A stretch of 64,000 nucleotides of DNA from DASRJG01 sp964647625 (GTDB lineage: Bacteria; Acidobacteriota; Polarisedimenticolia; Polarisedimenticolales; DASRJG01). The position numbers and the translations under genes were made by a program. Where the stretch lies: positions 28,442-92,441 of the forward strand of contig CAZYHZ010000009.1 of the NCBI GenBank assembly GCA_964647625.1, written 5' to 3'. The first letter of the stretch is position 1; each line of letters begins with the position of its first letter. Of this stretch, positions 16,659-25,291 are shown one piece after another. The notes beneath the pieces are model-generated. The model was not told where the DNA came from and made no database searches. It was given only the letters and a program-made list of their open reading frames with translations.

Positions 16659-17705
16659 GTGGCGCAGGTCCTGCTGATCGGAGACGACAGGGAACGCACT
16701 CGCGGCGTCAAGGATCTCCTGGCGCTCGACGGGCATCGGGTCGAGGTGGCGCGGGACCTCGCGCGCTGGCGCGAGAACGAGCGCGCGTTGGCTCCGGACC
16801 TCGTGGTGGCCGCCCTCGCCGAGCCCGCGCAGCTCCTGAACGCGGCCACTCCCGCCTCGCGGGGATTCGCGCCGCCGATCCTGTTCGTGCATTCCGAATC
16901 CGACCCCGAAGAGGCCGCGCATCTCGACGAGCGGCTCATCGACCGTATCGTCAGCCCGTTCGCGGCAGAAGATCTTCTGGCCCGCGTGGACGCTCTGGTT
17001 CGGGTTCGCCGCGTCGTGCTGCACTCGAAGCGTGCCGACACCGCCGAGGACGACGAGGCGCCGGTCCAAGGATTCCGGGGGACGCTGGCGTCTTGGCTTC
17101 GCTCGCGGGTCCCGCGCCTTCAGAAGCCCGTCTCCCCCTATCTCGAGGTCGCCGCGCGCGTCGCGGAATGGTCCGACCGGCGCGATGGGTTCGAGCCGGG
17201 ACACGCCGAGCGGGTGACGCAATTTTCCGCGCTGATCGCCGAGCAGCTCGATCTGCCCGACGGGGAGACCGCATCCCTGCTCCGGGCGGCGATGCTCCAC
17301 GACATCGGCAAGGTGGCCCTGCCGATCGACGTCCTTCGCCAGAAGTCGCCGCTCGCCGACAACCAGATGCGGCTCGTCCGCACCCACGCTGAGCGCGGGG
17401 CCGCGATCGTTCGTGCGCTCGATCGCGACGACGACGCGGCCGAGACGATCCTCCTCCACCACGAGCACGTCGATGGGTCCGGCTACCACGGCCGGAAGGG
17501 GAACGAGATCTCGAGGCCGGCGCGCGTGCTGGCGGTCGCCGAAGGCTACGACGCGATGACGACCTCGCTCGTACGCAATCGAATGACGCCGGACGCCGCA
17601 CGGGAGACGATGCGCAACTTGCGCGGAACGCAGTGGGACGGCGATTGCGTCAACGCGCTGATCCACGCGATGAAGCCGAAGCGCACCACCATCGCGTTGG
17701 CGTAG
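16659..17705 (+). CDS. HD-GYP protein with degenerate receiver domain
   Basis: A 348-residue protein. The GTG at 16659 is preferred over the GTG at 16614 because GGGGGAAGG lies just before it and the receiver-like fold starts there. Residues 1-115 resemble a response-regulator receiver, but the phospho-acceptor position in PDLVVAALAEP is Ala rather than Asp, so it is probably a pseudo-receiver. Residues about 150-345 form an HD-GYP domain with GHAERV, LHDIGK, HAERGAAIV and HHEHVDGSGYHG; the third position of the GYP signature is His. HD-GYP domains degrade cyclic di-GMP. The stop codon TAG is also the first three bases of the repeat element that follows. Confidence 0.85.
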   Translation: MAQVLLIGDDRERTRGVKDLLALDGHRVEVARDLARWRENERALAPDLVVAALAEPAQLLNAATPASRGFAPPILFVHSESDPEEAAHLDERLIDRIVSPFAAEDLLARVDALVRVRRVVLHSKRADTAEDDEAPVQGFRGTLASWLRSRVPRLQKPVSPYLEVAARVAEWSDRRDGFEPGHAERVTQFSALIAEQLDLPDGETASLLRAAMLHDIGKVALPIDVLRQKSPLADNQMRLVRTHAERGAAIVRALDRDDDAAETILLHHEHVDGSGYHGRKGNEISRPARVLAVAEGYDAMTTSLVRNRMTPDAARETMRNLRGTQWDGDCVNALIHAMKPKRTTIALA

Positions 17706-17920
17706 GGGACAGTCCCCTTTTACTTACAAATTCAATTCACCTAGAGATGAGTGTCACTCACGGCACGCTCCGCGTTGCGCGGCGTGAATCGCCGCGCCGC
17801 GGTCGCTCCGCCGTCCGAGCGGCCTCTTGGGGATGAACCGGCCGCTCTCCCAGAGGGCCGCTCCGCGACACTCATCTCTCGGTCGAATTGAATTTGTAAG
17901 AAAAAGGGGACTGTCCCCTA
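17703..17920. mobile_element. 218-bp MITE-like element with about 50-bp terminal inverted repeats
   Basis: The element begins TAGGGGACAGTCCCCTTTT and ends with the reverse complement. The arms remain matched inward for about 50 bases (ACTTACAAATTCAATT then GAGATGAGTGTC, against GACACTCATCTC and AATTGAATTTGTAAG). The roughly 110-base interior is GC-rich and codes for nothing I recognise. No transposase is present. The same terminal sequence occurs in shorter copies at 56413-56485, 60080-60110 and, degenerate, at 47431-47446. Confidence 0.7.
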
Positions 17921-17926
17921 TGTGGC

Positions 17927-17950
17927 ACTCGACTCTCAACTCTCGACTGT
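17927..17950. repeat. GACTCTC heptamer repeat, half copy
   Basis: Units of CGACTCTCAACTCTCGACTG overlap the end of the terC gene. They are the same units as in the repeats at 3195-3266 and 47452-47515, but without a second arm. Confidence 0.5.
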
Positions 17951-18874
17951 CTTCTCCGGAATCGCGAGCGACGCGACGATCGAGGCGGCGAGGGTGCCGG
18001 CCACGAGCAGCAGCGTGAGCTCGGTCGAGATGTGGATGAACCGCTCGAACAGCATGCGCGCGCCGATGAACACGAGGATCAGCGACAGCCCGAGATTCAG
18101 GAATCGGAACTTCGGCAGGATCGCGGCGAGCAGGAAGTAGAGCACGCGCATGCCGAGAATGGCGAATGCGTTCGAGGTGTAGAGGATCCACGGGTCGCGC
18201 GTGATCCCCAGGATCGCCGGCAGCGAGTCGAGCGCGAACACGAAGTCGGTCGTCGCGACGACGATGAACACGATGAGCATCGTCGTCCCGTGCCAGCGTC
18301 CGCCGATCTGGACGAACATGCGATCCGTATCGGCGCCGGCGTCGATCGGGATGACCTTTCCCACGAGCCTCACGACCGGATTCCGGTTCGGGTCGGGCGC
18401 TTCCTGCTTGTGCTTCACGACCAGCATCACGCCGGTGTAGACGAGGAACGCCCCGAAGAACAGGAGCAGGAAGTGGAAGCGCGTCACGAGGGCCGCGCCC
18501 GCGAGGATGAACACGGCGCGCATCAGGAGCGCGCCGAGGATCCCCCAGAACAAGACGCGCGCCTGGCTCGCTTCCGAGATCGCGAAGTACTTGAAGACCA
18601 GGACGAAGACGAAGATGTTGTCGATGGACAGGGCCCGCTCGACGACGTAGCCGGTCAGGTATTCCGCGGCGGGCTGGCGTCCGAAGGCCACGTGGACGAC
18701 GCCGGTGAAGGCGACCCCGAGCAGGATCCACGCGACGTTCCAGATCACCGCTTCCTTGATGCCGACCCTGTGCTTGCGTCCCGACACGACGCCGAAATCG
18801 ACGGCCAGGCAGACGGCGAGGAAGACGTTGAACGCGAGCCAAGGAGTGAGGCCGTGGGTGCCGAAGATCTCCAC
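17936..18874 (-). CDS. TerC/Alx family membrane protein
   Basis: A 312-residue integral membrane protein with about nine hydrophobic segments. The two TerC-family acidic membrane motifs are present: LSIDNIFVFVLVFKYF near residue 83 and TTDFVFALDSLPAI near 208. Alx/TerC proteins are linked to manganese export and tellurite resistance. The last codons are formed from the GAGAGTC repeat. It starts 1 base downstream of the ATP-grasp gene, so there is no space for a yybP-ykoY riboswitch between them. Confidence 0.88.
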   Translation of the reverse strand: MEIFGTHGLTPWLAFNVFLAVCLAVDFGVVSGRKHRVGIKEAVIWNVAWILLGVAFTGVVHVAFGRQPAAEYLTGYVVERALSIDNIFVFVLVFKYFAISEASQARVLFWGILGALLMRAVFILAGAALVTRFHFLLLFFGAFLVYTGVMLVVKHKQEAPDPNRNPVVRLVGKVIPIDAGADTDRMFVQIGGRWHGTTMLIVFIVVATTDFVFALDSLPAILGITRDPWILYTSNAFAILGMRVLYFLLAAILPKFRFLNLGLSLILVFIGARMLFERFIHISTELTLLLVAGTLAASIVASLAIPEKTVES

Positions 18875-18875
18875 C

Positions 18876-19922
18876 CTAGGCCTCCTTCGCTCCCGCCCGC
18901 TCGAGACCGAGCGCCGTGACGCGCGCGATCAGGTCGTTGTAGACGATCCCCGTCTTCGCGGCGGCCTCCGCGATGTCCTCGCCTTGCGCGATTTCGGGGT
19001 TCGGGTTGGCCTCGACGACGACGAGCTTCCCTTCGTCGGTGACCCGGAGGTCGATCCGGCCGAACCCGCGCATCTGGAGCGCCCGGAACACCCGCTTGGC
19101 GACGGTGGCGATCGACCGCTGGAGCGGCTCCGACAGATCGTCCGGGAACGTGGAGAAGATCCCCCAGCGCTCGCGGTAGCCTTCGTCCCACTTCGCCTTG
19201 AAGCTGGCGAACTTGGGCTCGCCCTCCGGGACCTTGGAGAACTTGAGCTCGCGCGGCGGCAGCACCTTGAGGCGATCGTTCCCCACGACCCCGACGTAGA
19301 TCTCGCGCCCCGTCACGTAGCGCTCGATGATGACGTCCTGCTTGAGCCGCTCGTGAAGGTAGTTCGCTCGCGCCAGCGCCTGCTCTTCTGTTTCCGCGAA
19401 GGAGTCGCGCGAGATCCCGACGCTGCCTTCCTCGGCCAGAGGCTTGACCATGACGGGAAACATCGTCTTCTGGAGGCGCTTCATCGGCTGGCTCAGCCGG
19501 CTGACCACGAACGCGGGGACGGGGATCCGGTGGTGCTTCAGGATTTCCTTCGAGAGCGCCTTGTCCTGGCAGAGCATCAGCGCCCGATGCCCGCACCCGG
19601 TGTAGGGAACGCGGCACAGCTCGAGCACGCCGGCGATGTGGCTCTCGAAGTAGCGCGTGCCGTGAAACGTCTGGACGAAGTTCCAGACGAGGTCGGGCTG
19701 AATGCGCTCGACGAGGTCGATGACGTCCCGCGGGTTCTTGTAGAGGGCCCCGAGATGCACCTCGTGTCCGAGCGACTTCAAGGCCGTGACGACGTGGCCT
19801 TCCGTGCGCCAGTCCGACTGCTCCTTCATCCGCCGCTCGTACTCCTCGTCGGGGGCGGGCGGATCGTGCACCTCGAACAGGACCAGGATGCGGAGGCGCT
19901 CCTTGTGCTTGGGCTTCTTCAT
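18876..19922 (-). CDS. ATP-grasp ligase, D-alanine-D-alanine ligase-like
   Basis: A 348-residue ATP-grasp protein. The central and C-terminal parts carry family motifs: MVKPLAEEGSVGIS (phosphate-binding loop), IIERYVTGREIYVGVVG, and RIDLRVTDEGKLVVVEANPNPEIAQ with the magnesium ligands Asp, Glu and Asn. The N-terminal domain is like that of Ddl. It is not necessarily a cell-wall Ddl, since it is encoded with a metallopeptidase-like gene; stand-alone relatives join amino acids or peptides. The ATG at 19922 overlaps the stop of the upstream gene by 4 bases (ATGA). Confidence 0.8.
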   Translation of the reverse strand: MKKPKHKERLRILVLFEVHDPPAPDEEYERRMKEQSDWRTEGHVVTALKSLGHEVHLGALYKNPRDVIDLVERIQPDLVWNFVQTFHGTRYFESHIAGVLELCRVPYTGCGHRALMLCQDKALSKEILKHHRIPVPAFVVSRLSQPMKRLQKTMFPVMVKPLAEEGSVGISRDSFAETEEQALARANYLHERLKQDVIIERYVTGREIYVGVVGNDRLKVLPPRELKFSKVPEGEPKFASFKAKWDEGYRERWGIFSTFPDDLSEPLQRSIATVAKRVFRALQMRGFGRIDLRVTDEGKLVVVEANPNPEIAQGEDIAEAAAKTGIVYNDLIARVTALGLERAGAKEA

Positions 19923-20845
19923 GGACCGGTCACTCGATAGCTGTGCGTCCGCAGCCGGTTGACGATGAGCGTGGTCGCGAACGTCGAGAATTTCACGAGG
20001 GTGCGCTCCTCCGTCTCGCGAAGCACCAGCCGCTGGTTCGTGCACACCTGGGCCAGGCTGGCCACGACCCGGGAGACCTGCTGCCGCCTCTCGCCCGACC
20101 AGCCGGAGATCGACTCGACGAGCGAGCGCTTGTGCGCGCGGATGAAATCCGACGCCTGGCCTTCGGGGCTGGCGGCGCGCGAGACCCGGAAGATCTGCTT
20201 CAACGCCTTCTCGGTCGCCTGCGGGTCGGCCAGCGGGAAGAGCCGGAGCTTCCTCTCGTAATAGCTCGAGAGCGTCGACTGGATCGTGCGCGCCTCGGGG
20301 CCGAGCTTGGGCTTCCGCCGCGGCACCGGGCGGCGCTTGACCTCGCGCATCAGCCGGTCGACGTAGCGCAGCTTCTTCAAAGCCGGGCGGCCCGCGTACC
20401 GGTCGCGCCAGGCGGACGCCGGGTTGAGCCACACCGCGAACGTCTCGGCGAAATCCTCGACCGGGTGCGCCTGCGCATACTGGTCCGGGACGTTCTCGAC
20501 GAACGCGCGGCTTTCGGGGTCGATCTCGTAGTAGTACGGCTGGTAGCGCGCCCGCGGGGACCCGAACACTTCCTTCCATTCGTCCCGCCGCGACAGGCGG
20601 TACGCGTGGTCGAACGCGTGTCCGGCCTCGTGGCGGAGGAGCTTCATGCACCACGCGGCGCTTCCGCCCTCGACCTCGAACATCATCCGGTTCTCGAGGG
20701 CCTTGAGCCGGGGGTGCGCGAGGAAGAACGGAATGCCGATCGCCGCCTGGTCGCCGGGGGAGAGCCATTCGTCCGAGAGGAAGCACCGAGGCATGAGCTT
20801 CAGGCCCTTCGCGAGAAGCTCCCGCTCGAGCTGCCTGATGCGCAC
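19919..20845 (-). CDS. Putative zinc-binding metallopeptidase; true N-terminus probably further upstream
   Basis: HEAGHAFDHAY supplies an HExxH zinc site, and PVEDFAETFAVWL is the following conserved acidic block. FLSDEWLSPGDQAAIGIPFFLAHPRL matches the family of putative zinc-binding metallopeptidases encoded next to ATP-grasp ligases. The first standard start codon is GTG at 20845. However, the same frame continues upstream with family-like sequence (WEALSDDELLHHRICDLNV then RIEGTVLAV) up to a stop at 21023-21025, with no ATG, GTG or TTG in between. CTG at 20953 or an ATC codon may serve, or a sequence change removed the start. It is the first gene of the pair with the ATP-grasp ligase. Confidence 0.75.
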   Translation of the reverse strand: MRIRQLERELLAKGLKLMPRCFLSDEWLSPGDQAAIGIPFFLAHPRLKALENRMMFEVEGGSAAWCMKLLRHEAGHAFDHAYRLSRRDEWKEVFGSPRARYQPYYYEIDPESRAFVENVPDQYAQAHPVEDFAETFAVWLNPASAWRDRYAGRPALKKLRYVDRLMREVKRRPVPRRKPKLGPEARTIQSTLSSYYERKLRLFPLADPQATEKALKQIFRVSRAASPEGQASDFIRAHKRSLVESISGWSGERRQQVSRVVASLAQVCTNQRLVLRETEERTLVKFSTFATTLIVNRLRTHSYRVTGP

Positions 20846-21017
20846 GGCGAGGACGGTGCCCTCGATGCGGACGTTGAGGTCGCAGATCCGGTGGTGGAGC
20901 AGTTCGTCGTCCGAGAGCGCTTCCCACGCGACTTTCGGCTTTCGGGTGACCAGGACGCGCTCCTTGGCCGGATCGAGGACCCTCTCCGGCGAACCGGGGA
21001 TGCTAACACCCTTCGGC

Positions 21018-21054
21018 TTAGCTCAGGGCGGCCCGTCGACGGGCTCAGGGCAGG
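21018..21054. repeat. REP-like CTCAGGGC / GTCGAC palindrome
   Basis: GCTCAGGGC occurs twice around the perfect 14-base palindrome GCCCGTCGACGGGC. This resembles the short CTGAGCCCGTCGAAGGG type of repeat scattered in many bacterial genomes. It lies between the YyaL-like gene and the metallopeptidase gene, both on the minus strand. Confidence 0.55.
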
Positions 21055-23201
21055 CGCCGGGTCAACGCATCCGTCAGCGCGGACGCCTCGACGAGGGGCG
21101 GGCCGCAGACGCGGTTCCGACAGACGTACGCAGTCGGCTTCCCGCCTGCGAGCGTCTTGCCCGCGAGCAGGGGGAGATCGCTTCCGCCCTGAGCCGGGTC
21201 GAGAAACGCGAGCGCCCGCGCCGGGAGGTAGCGCGCTCGCGCGGCCGCCAGCAGGCGAGCGGTCGCCGCGGCTTCCTTGGGGCCGACGATCGTGATCTCG
21301 AACGGCTCCGAAGGGTCGGCGTACGCCGAGGCATTGAGCAAAGTCGCGAATGCCGACGGCGCGCGCTCGGCCATCGGCCGCAGGGCCGCCAAGGCACCGA
21401 GGCCCGCATCGCGCAGGGCGGCGTCGTCGAGATGGGCGGCAAGGCGAAGGCACGCTTCGACCGCCACCGCCGAGCCCGCGGGGATGGCGCCGTCGTAGGT
21501 GCTTCGCGTGCGCGCGAGCAGAGCCTCGTGGTCGTCCGAGGTGAAATGGAATCCGCCGTGTCCGTCGCCGAACCTCTGGAGCATCGTCCGCGCCAGGGCC
21601 GCCGCGCGATCGAGGTCGCGCCGGTCGAAGCCGGCCTCGTACAGGTCGACGAGCCCGCGCGACAGGAACGCGTAGTCGTCGAGGTACGCGTTCAGGTGCG
21701 CTTGCCCGGCACGGTAGGACACGAGCAGCCGGCCGTCGCGCATCGCATGGGCGAGGACGAAATCCGCGGCACGGCGTGCCGACGTCAAATCGTCCGGCCG
21801 GCCGAACGCCTCGTAGCCCTTGGCGAACGCCGAGATCATCAAGCCGTTCCAGCTCGTGAGGATCTTGTCGTCGGTCGCCGGGTGCTCCCGCTTCCCGCGC
21901 GCGGCGAGGAGCTTCGGCTTGATCGCGGCGAGCTTCTTGACCAGCGCGTCCTCGGTGGAGCCATCGGCCTTGGCGCGATCCGCGAGCGTCGCCGCGAGGA
22001 GGTTCGGGATGCTCTTCCCTTCGAAGTTCCCATCCGCGGTGACGCCGAACACGCCGGCGAACCACGCAGCGTCGGCGGGGCCGAGCGCCGCGGTCAGCTC
22101 GGCCGGCGTCCAGACGTAGAACGCGCCTTCGTGCCCTTCGCTGTCGGCGTCGAGCGACGCGTACAGGCCGCCGTCCTGGGAGGTCATCTCGCGGCGGACG
22201 AAATCGAGCGTGTCCTCGACGACCCGTCGATACACGGGGCGTCCCGTCACGCGCCACGCATCGACGTACACCGGAACCAGGAGCGCCTGGTCGTAGAGCA
22301 TCTTCTCGAAATGCGGGACCAGCCACTTGCGATCGGTCGAGTAGCGCGCGAAGCCCCCGCCGACGTGGTCGTACATTCCGCCGCGCGCCATGGCGTCGAG
22401 AGTCGTCGTGACCATGTTCAGAGTCTTGGCCTCGTGGCTTCCCGCGTGCGCCCGCAGAAGCAGCGCGAGCGAAGCGTGCGGCGGAAACTTCGGCGCCGGC
22501 GAGAACCCGCCGAAGCTCGCGTCGAACCGTGAGGCCAGGTCTTTGACCGCGGCAGCCGTCTGCTTGGCGCCCGCGCGCTCCGGGCCGGGAGACGAGAGGG
22601 GAGCGGAGGCCGCCGCGATGCGCGAGGCGATCTCGGTGGCGGCGGCATCGATCTCGTCGTGTCGCGACGCCCAAGCATCCCGGACCGCGCTCAAGACAGC
22701 GGGAAAGCTCGCGCGGCCCATGCGATCGTCCGGAGGGAAATACGTCCCGCCGTAGAACGGCCGCCCGTCCGGGGTGAGGAACACGTTCAGCGGCCAGCCG
22801 CCTTGCCCCGTCAAGGATTGCACCGCGGTCATGTAGATGTCGTCGAGGTCGGGCCGCTCCTCGCGATCGACTTTGATGGCCACGAACGATGCGTTGAGAA
22901 GCGCGGCGATGGCCTCGTTCTCGAAGGACTCGTGCTCCATCACGTGGCACCAGTGGCACGCGGCGTAGCCGATCGACAGGAAGATCGGCTTGTTCTCGGC
23001 CTTGGCCTTCGCGAGAGCCTGCTCGCCCCAGGGGTACCAATCGACCGGGTTGAACTGGTGCTGCAGCAGATACGGGCTGGTCTGGCCGGCGAGATGGTTG
23101 GCATGCATCGGCTCGTCCTCGTGCGCCGGGACGCGCGGGTCGTTGCGGGACAATCCCATCATGAGCGTCAGAGCTGCCGCCAGCGCGCGGCCCGGGCTCA
23201 C
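21045..23201 (-). CDS. YyaL/DUF255 thioredoxin-like domain protein
   Basis: A 718-residue protein of the YyaL (spermatogenesis-associated protein 20-like) family. The N-terminal thioredoxin-like domain begins HLAGQTSPYLLQHQFNPVDW and holds the CxxC motif in ACHWCHVM. The long C-terminal part is an alpha/alpha barrel resembling N-acylglucosamine 2-epimerase (GGMYDHVGGGFARYSTD, TSWNGLMISAFAKGYEAFG). The GTG at 23201 overlaps the preceding stop codon (GTGA) and gives a leader SPGRALAAALTLMMG that may direct export. The usual family start MHANHLAGQ also has an ATG, in which case the protein would be cytoplasmic. Function unproven. Confidence 0.85.
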   Translation of the reverse strand: MSPGRALAAALTLMMGLSRNDPRVPAHEDEPMHANHLAGQTSPYLLQHQFNPVDWYPWGEQALAKAKAENKPIFLSIGYAACHWCHVMEHESFENEAIAALLNASFVAIKVDREERPDLDDIYMTAVQSLTGQGGWPLNVFLTPDGRPFYGGTYFPPDDRMGRASFPAVLSAVRDAWASRHDEIDAAATEIASRIAAASAPLSSPGPERAGAKQTAAAVKDLASRFDASFGGFSPAPKFPPHASLALLLRAHAGSHEAKTLNMVTTTLDAMARGGMYDHVGGGFARYSTDRKWLVPHFEKMLYDQALLVPVYVDAWRVTGRPVYRRVVEDTLDFVRREMTSQDGGLYASLDADSEGHEGAFYVWTPAELTAALGPADAAWFAGVFGVTADGNFEGKSIPNLLAATLADRAKADGSTEDALVKKLAAIKPKLLAARGKREHPATDDKILTSWNGLMISAFAKGYEAFGRPDDLTSARRAADFVLAHAMRDGRLLVSYRAGQAHLNAYLDDYAFLSRGLVDLYEAGFDRRDLDRAAALARTMLQRFGDGHGGFHFTSDDHEALLARTRSTYDGAIPAGSAVAVEACLRLAAHLDDAALRDAGLGALAALRPMAERAPSAFATLLNASAYADPSEPFEITIVGPKEAAATARLLAAARARYLPARALAFLDPAQGGSDLPLLAGKTLAGGKPTAYVCRNRVCGPPLVEASALTDALTRRLP

Positions 23202-25291
23202 GACCCGCTCGCCCCCGCGGCGGGCGCGGGCGCGGCCTCGGGTTCGGGCACGACGAGCGGCCGTTCGGCTCGGGCGAGCTGCTGACCATCGGACGTGACT
23301 GCGATGACGAATCGATAGCGGCCCGGGCCCAGCGTCTTCGGCGGGATGAGATCGAGGACCTGCGCGCATCGGTCTCCGGCCATCTCGATGACCGTGGTTC
23401 CCACGGGGGTCTCGGTTTCACCCACCAAGGTTCGCGCCACGGACAGCGGCCGTTTCTGATCCTTGGCACGGCAGACGAGCGCGATGACCGCCGTCGGCTC
23501 CTCGGGCCGGAGCAGATCCCCGTCGCCGATGACGACCGCTCCTTGGGTTTGGGATTGCCCGTTCTTCAGGAACCCGCCGGCGCGCGGCTGGCTCACGGCG
23601 ATCGGCGCGAGCGTGACGGGCTCCGCGTCGATCTTCGGCCACGTTCCGTGAACTTCCTTGGAGAGCACGGTGTCCGTTTGCGTCTCGTGGGCGACCGCGA
23701 CGAGGTCGTAGTCGCCCGGTGCGAAAGTCATGTCCTTTTCGAACACGACCGGGGTTTCGGGGGTGGTGAGCTGGATCCGCCCGGAGCCGTCTTGCCACAC
23801 GACGCCCTTGGAGACGACGGAGGCGCCGACGTCCCACACGGTCGTCGGGACCTTGCTCCCCCCGAGCGACACCTGGACGCGCGCCTTGAACGAGCCCCCG
23901 TCGTACGCGATCGGCACCACCCCGACCTTCAGGCTCGACGAGGCCGCATCCGGCTGCGTGGATGCCGTCGCGAACGCGGAGAGGAGCCGCCCCGTCAGCC
24001 GCGTCGCGTCGCTCTGAATGACGAGCCGCCCGCGGACGGTCGTCTTGACCTTGCGGTCCGTGACCTTGACGGAGACGGTCAGCGGCTTGTCCTGCGCGAA
24101 CCCCGCAGGGTCGAAGCTCAGCAGGTACATGCACGACAGGTCGCCCAGGATCTGTCCCGCCATGCGCGACGGCGAAACGCCGTTCAGGAACGCCCGCCCG
24201 CCGGTCTCGGCCGCGATCGAGGTCATCGTGCCCTGCGAGTCGCGGATCCTCTGCGAGTTGAGCTGCGTCGACGGCGCGTTCCCGGCGATGGTCCCGTTAT
24301 TCCGCGACTGGGACATCGAGCTTCCGCCGGCGATCCCTTCGCCTTCGACCGTATAGAAGCGGATCCCGAGGCCCGCGGCTTCGTTGATCACCCGGTCGAG
24401 CGGAAGCGCCCCCGTGGCGGCGTCCGTCAAGATCGCATCCGCATCCGCCATGGGTTTCCCGTTCGCATCCTTCGTCCTCGTGTCGTTGAAGAAGGAGAGA
24501 TAGTGTTCCCCCGCGTTCTGCCTCATGCTGTCGGCGAAATAGAGAACCGCTTTCGGAGGATCGACGTCGGTCAGACGGCCCAGCACCATGCTCAGGCGGC
24601 GAAGCTCTTGCTCCTGCCGCCAGCGCTCCTCGGCGGCGTAGCGGCGCGCCAGCATCATCGCGAAATCGACTCCGCGATCCATCTCGAGGACGACCTCGTG
24701 CAGCCGGTTGTCCTCCGTCGCCGTATAGACGTCGAACGTCGAGCCGTCGTTCACCAAGGCATCGAGGGCCTTTTCAAGGGCGGCCGCGTCCGCGGTCAGC
24801 GGCACGATCGTCTTGAGCTCGGCGGCAGACGCGACGAGCATCGCGCGATTGCCGCCGGTCATCAGCTTGGGAACGACATCGCGAGCCGCGGCGATCGCGC
24901 CCTGCCGTCCGGATTGCGTCAGGTGCACCATGTCGAAATAGAAAAGGAACGTTGCCGGGACGGATTTCGGCGCCGCGGACGCAGGCGTTGCCGGCTCGGC
25001 CTCGGGAGCGCCTTTGGCCTTGTGCGCGGGAGGCGGAGGCTGCGCGGCGACGCAGAGATCGTCGACGAACAGCTTCGGCACGATCTTGTCGTTGAGACGG
25101 ACCTCGAAATCGCCGGCGGTCAACCCTTCGATCGCGTCTTTGGCGCCCTCGACGGTGACGTCGATCTGCGCCAGCCGCGACGACGCCTTCTCGGTCAGCC
25201 CGAGATCGCGCGGGGGCGGGGAAGGATCGGCCGCCAGGATGAAGCCTGCGACCAGCGCTCCGGCCATCGCGGCAAGGGCGCGGGGTCTCAC
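23198..25291 (-). CDS. VWFA-related Acidobacterial-type secreted protein
   Basis: A 697-residue protein. The GTG at 25291 overlaps the stop of the SDR gene (GTGA) and gives a signal peptide (ALAAMAGALVAGFILA). The first part (IDVTVEGAKDAIEGLTAGDFEVRLND, FLFYFDMVHLTQSGRQGAI) matches the VWFA-related family abundant in Acidobacteria, in which a normal MIDAS is altered. TGGRAFLNG and YLLSFDP close the VWA-like fold near residue 390-420. The rest is a beta-sandwich region with no recognised enzyme motif. The tail is rich in Pro and Ala (PEPEAAPAPAAGASGS). It is the middle gene of a three-gene overlapping run. Confidence 0.8.
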   Translation of the reverse strand: MRPRALAAMAGALVAGFILAADPSPPPRDLGLTEKASSRLAQIDVTVEGAKDAIEGLTAGDFEVRLNDKIVPKLFVDDLCVAAQPPPPAHKAKGAPEAEPATPASAAPKSVPATFLFYFDMVHLTQSGRQGAIAAARDVVPKLMTGGNRAMLVASAAELKTIVPLTADAAALEKALDALVNDGSTFDVYTATEDNRLHEVVLEMDRGVDFAMMLARRYAAEERWRQEQELRRLSMVLGRLTDVDPPKAVLYFADSMRQNAGEHYLSFFNDTRTKDANGKPMADADAILTDAATGALPLDRVINEAAGLGIRFYTVEGEGIAGGSSMSQSRNNGTIAGNAPSTQLNSQRIRDSQGTMTSIAAETGGRAFLNGVSPSRMAGQILGDLSCMYLLSFDPAGFAQDKPLTVSVKVTDRKVKTTVRGRLVIQSDATRLTGRLLSAFATASTQPDAASSSLKVGVVPIAYDGGSFKARVQVSLGGSKVPTTVWDVGASVVSKGVVWQDGSGRIQLTTPETPVVFEKDMTFAPGDYDLVAVAHETQTDTVLSKEVHGTWPKIDAEPVTLAPIAVSQPRAGGFLKNGQSQTQGAVVIGDGDLLRPEEPTAVIALVCRAKDQKRPLSVARTLVGETETPVGTTVIEMAGDRCAQVLDLIPPKTLGPGRYRFVIAVTSDGQQLARAERPLVVPEPEAAPAPAAGASGS

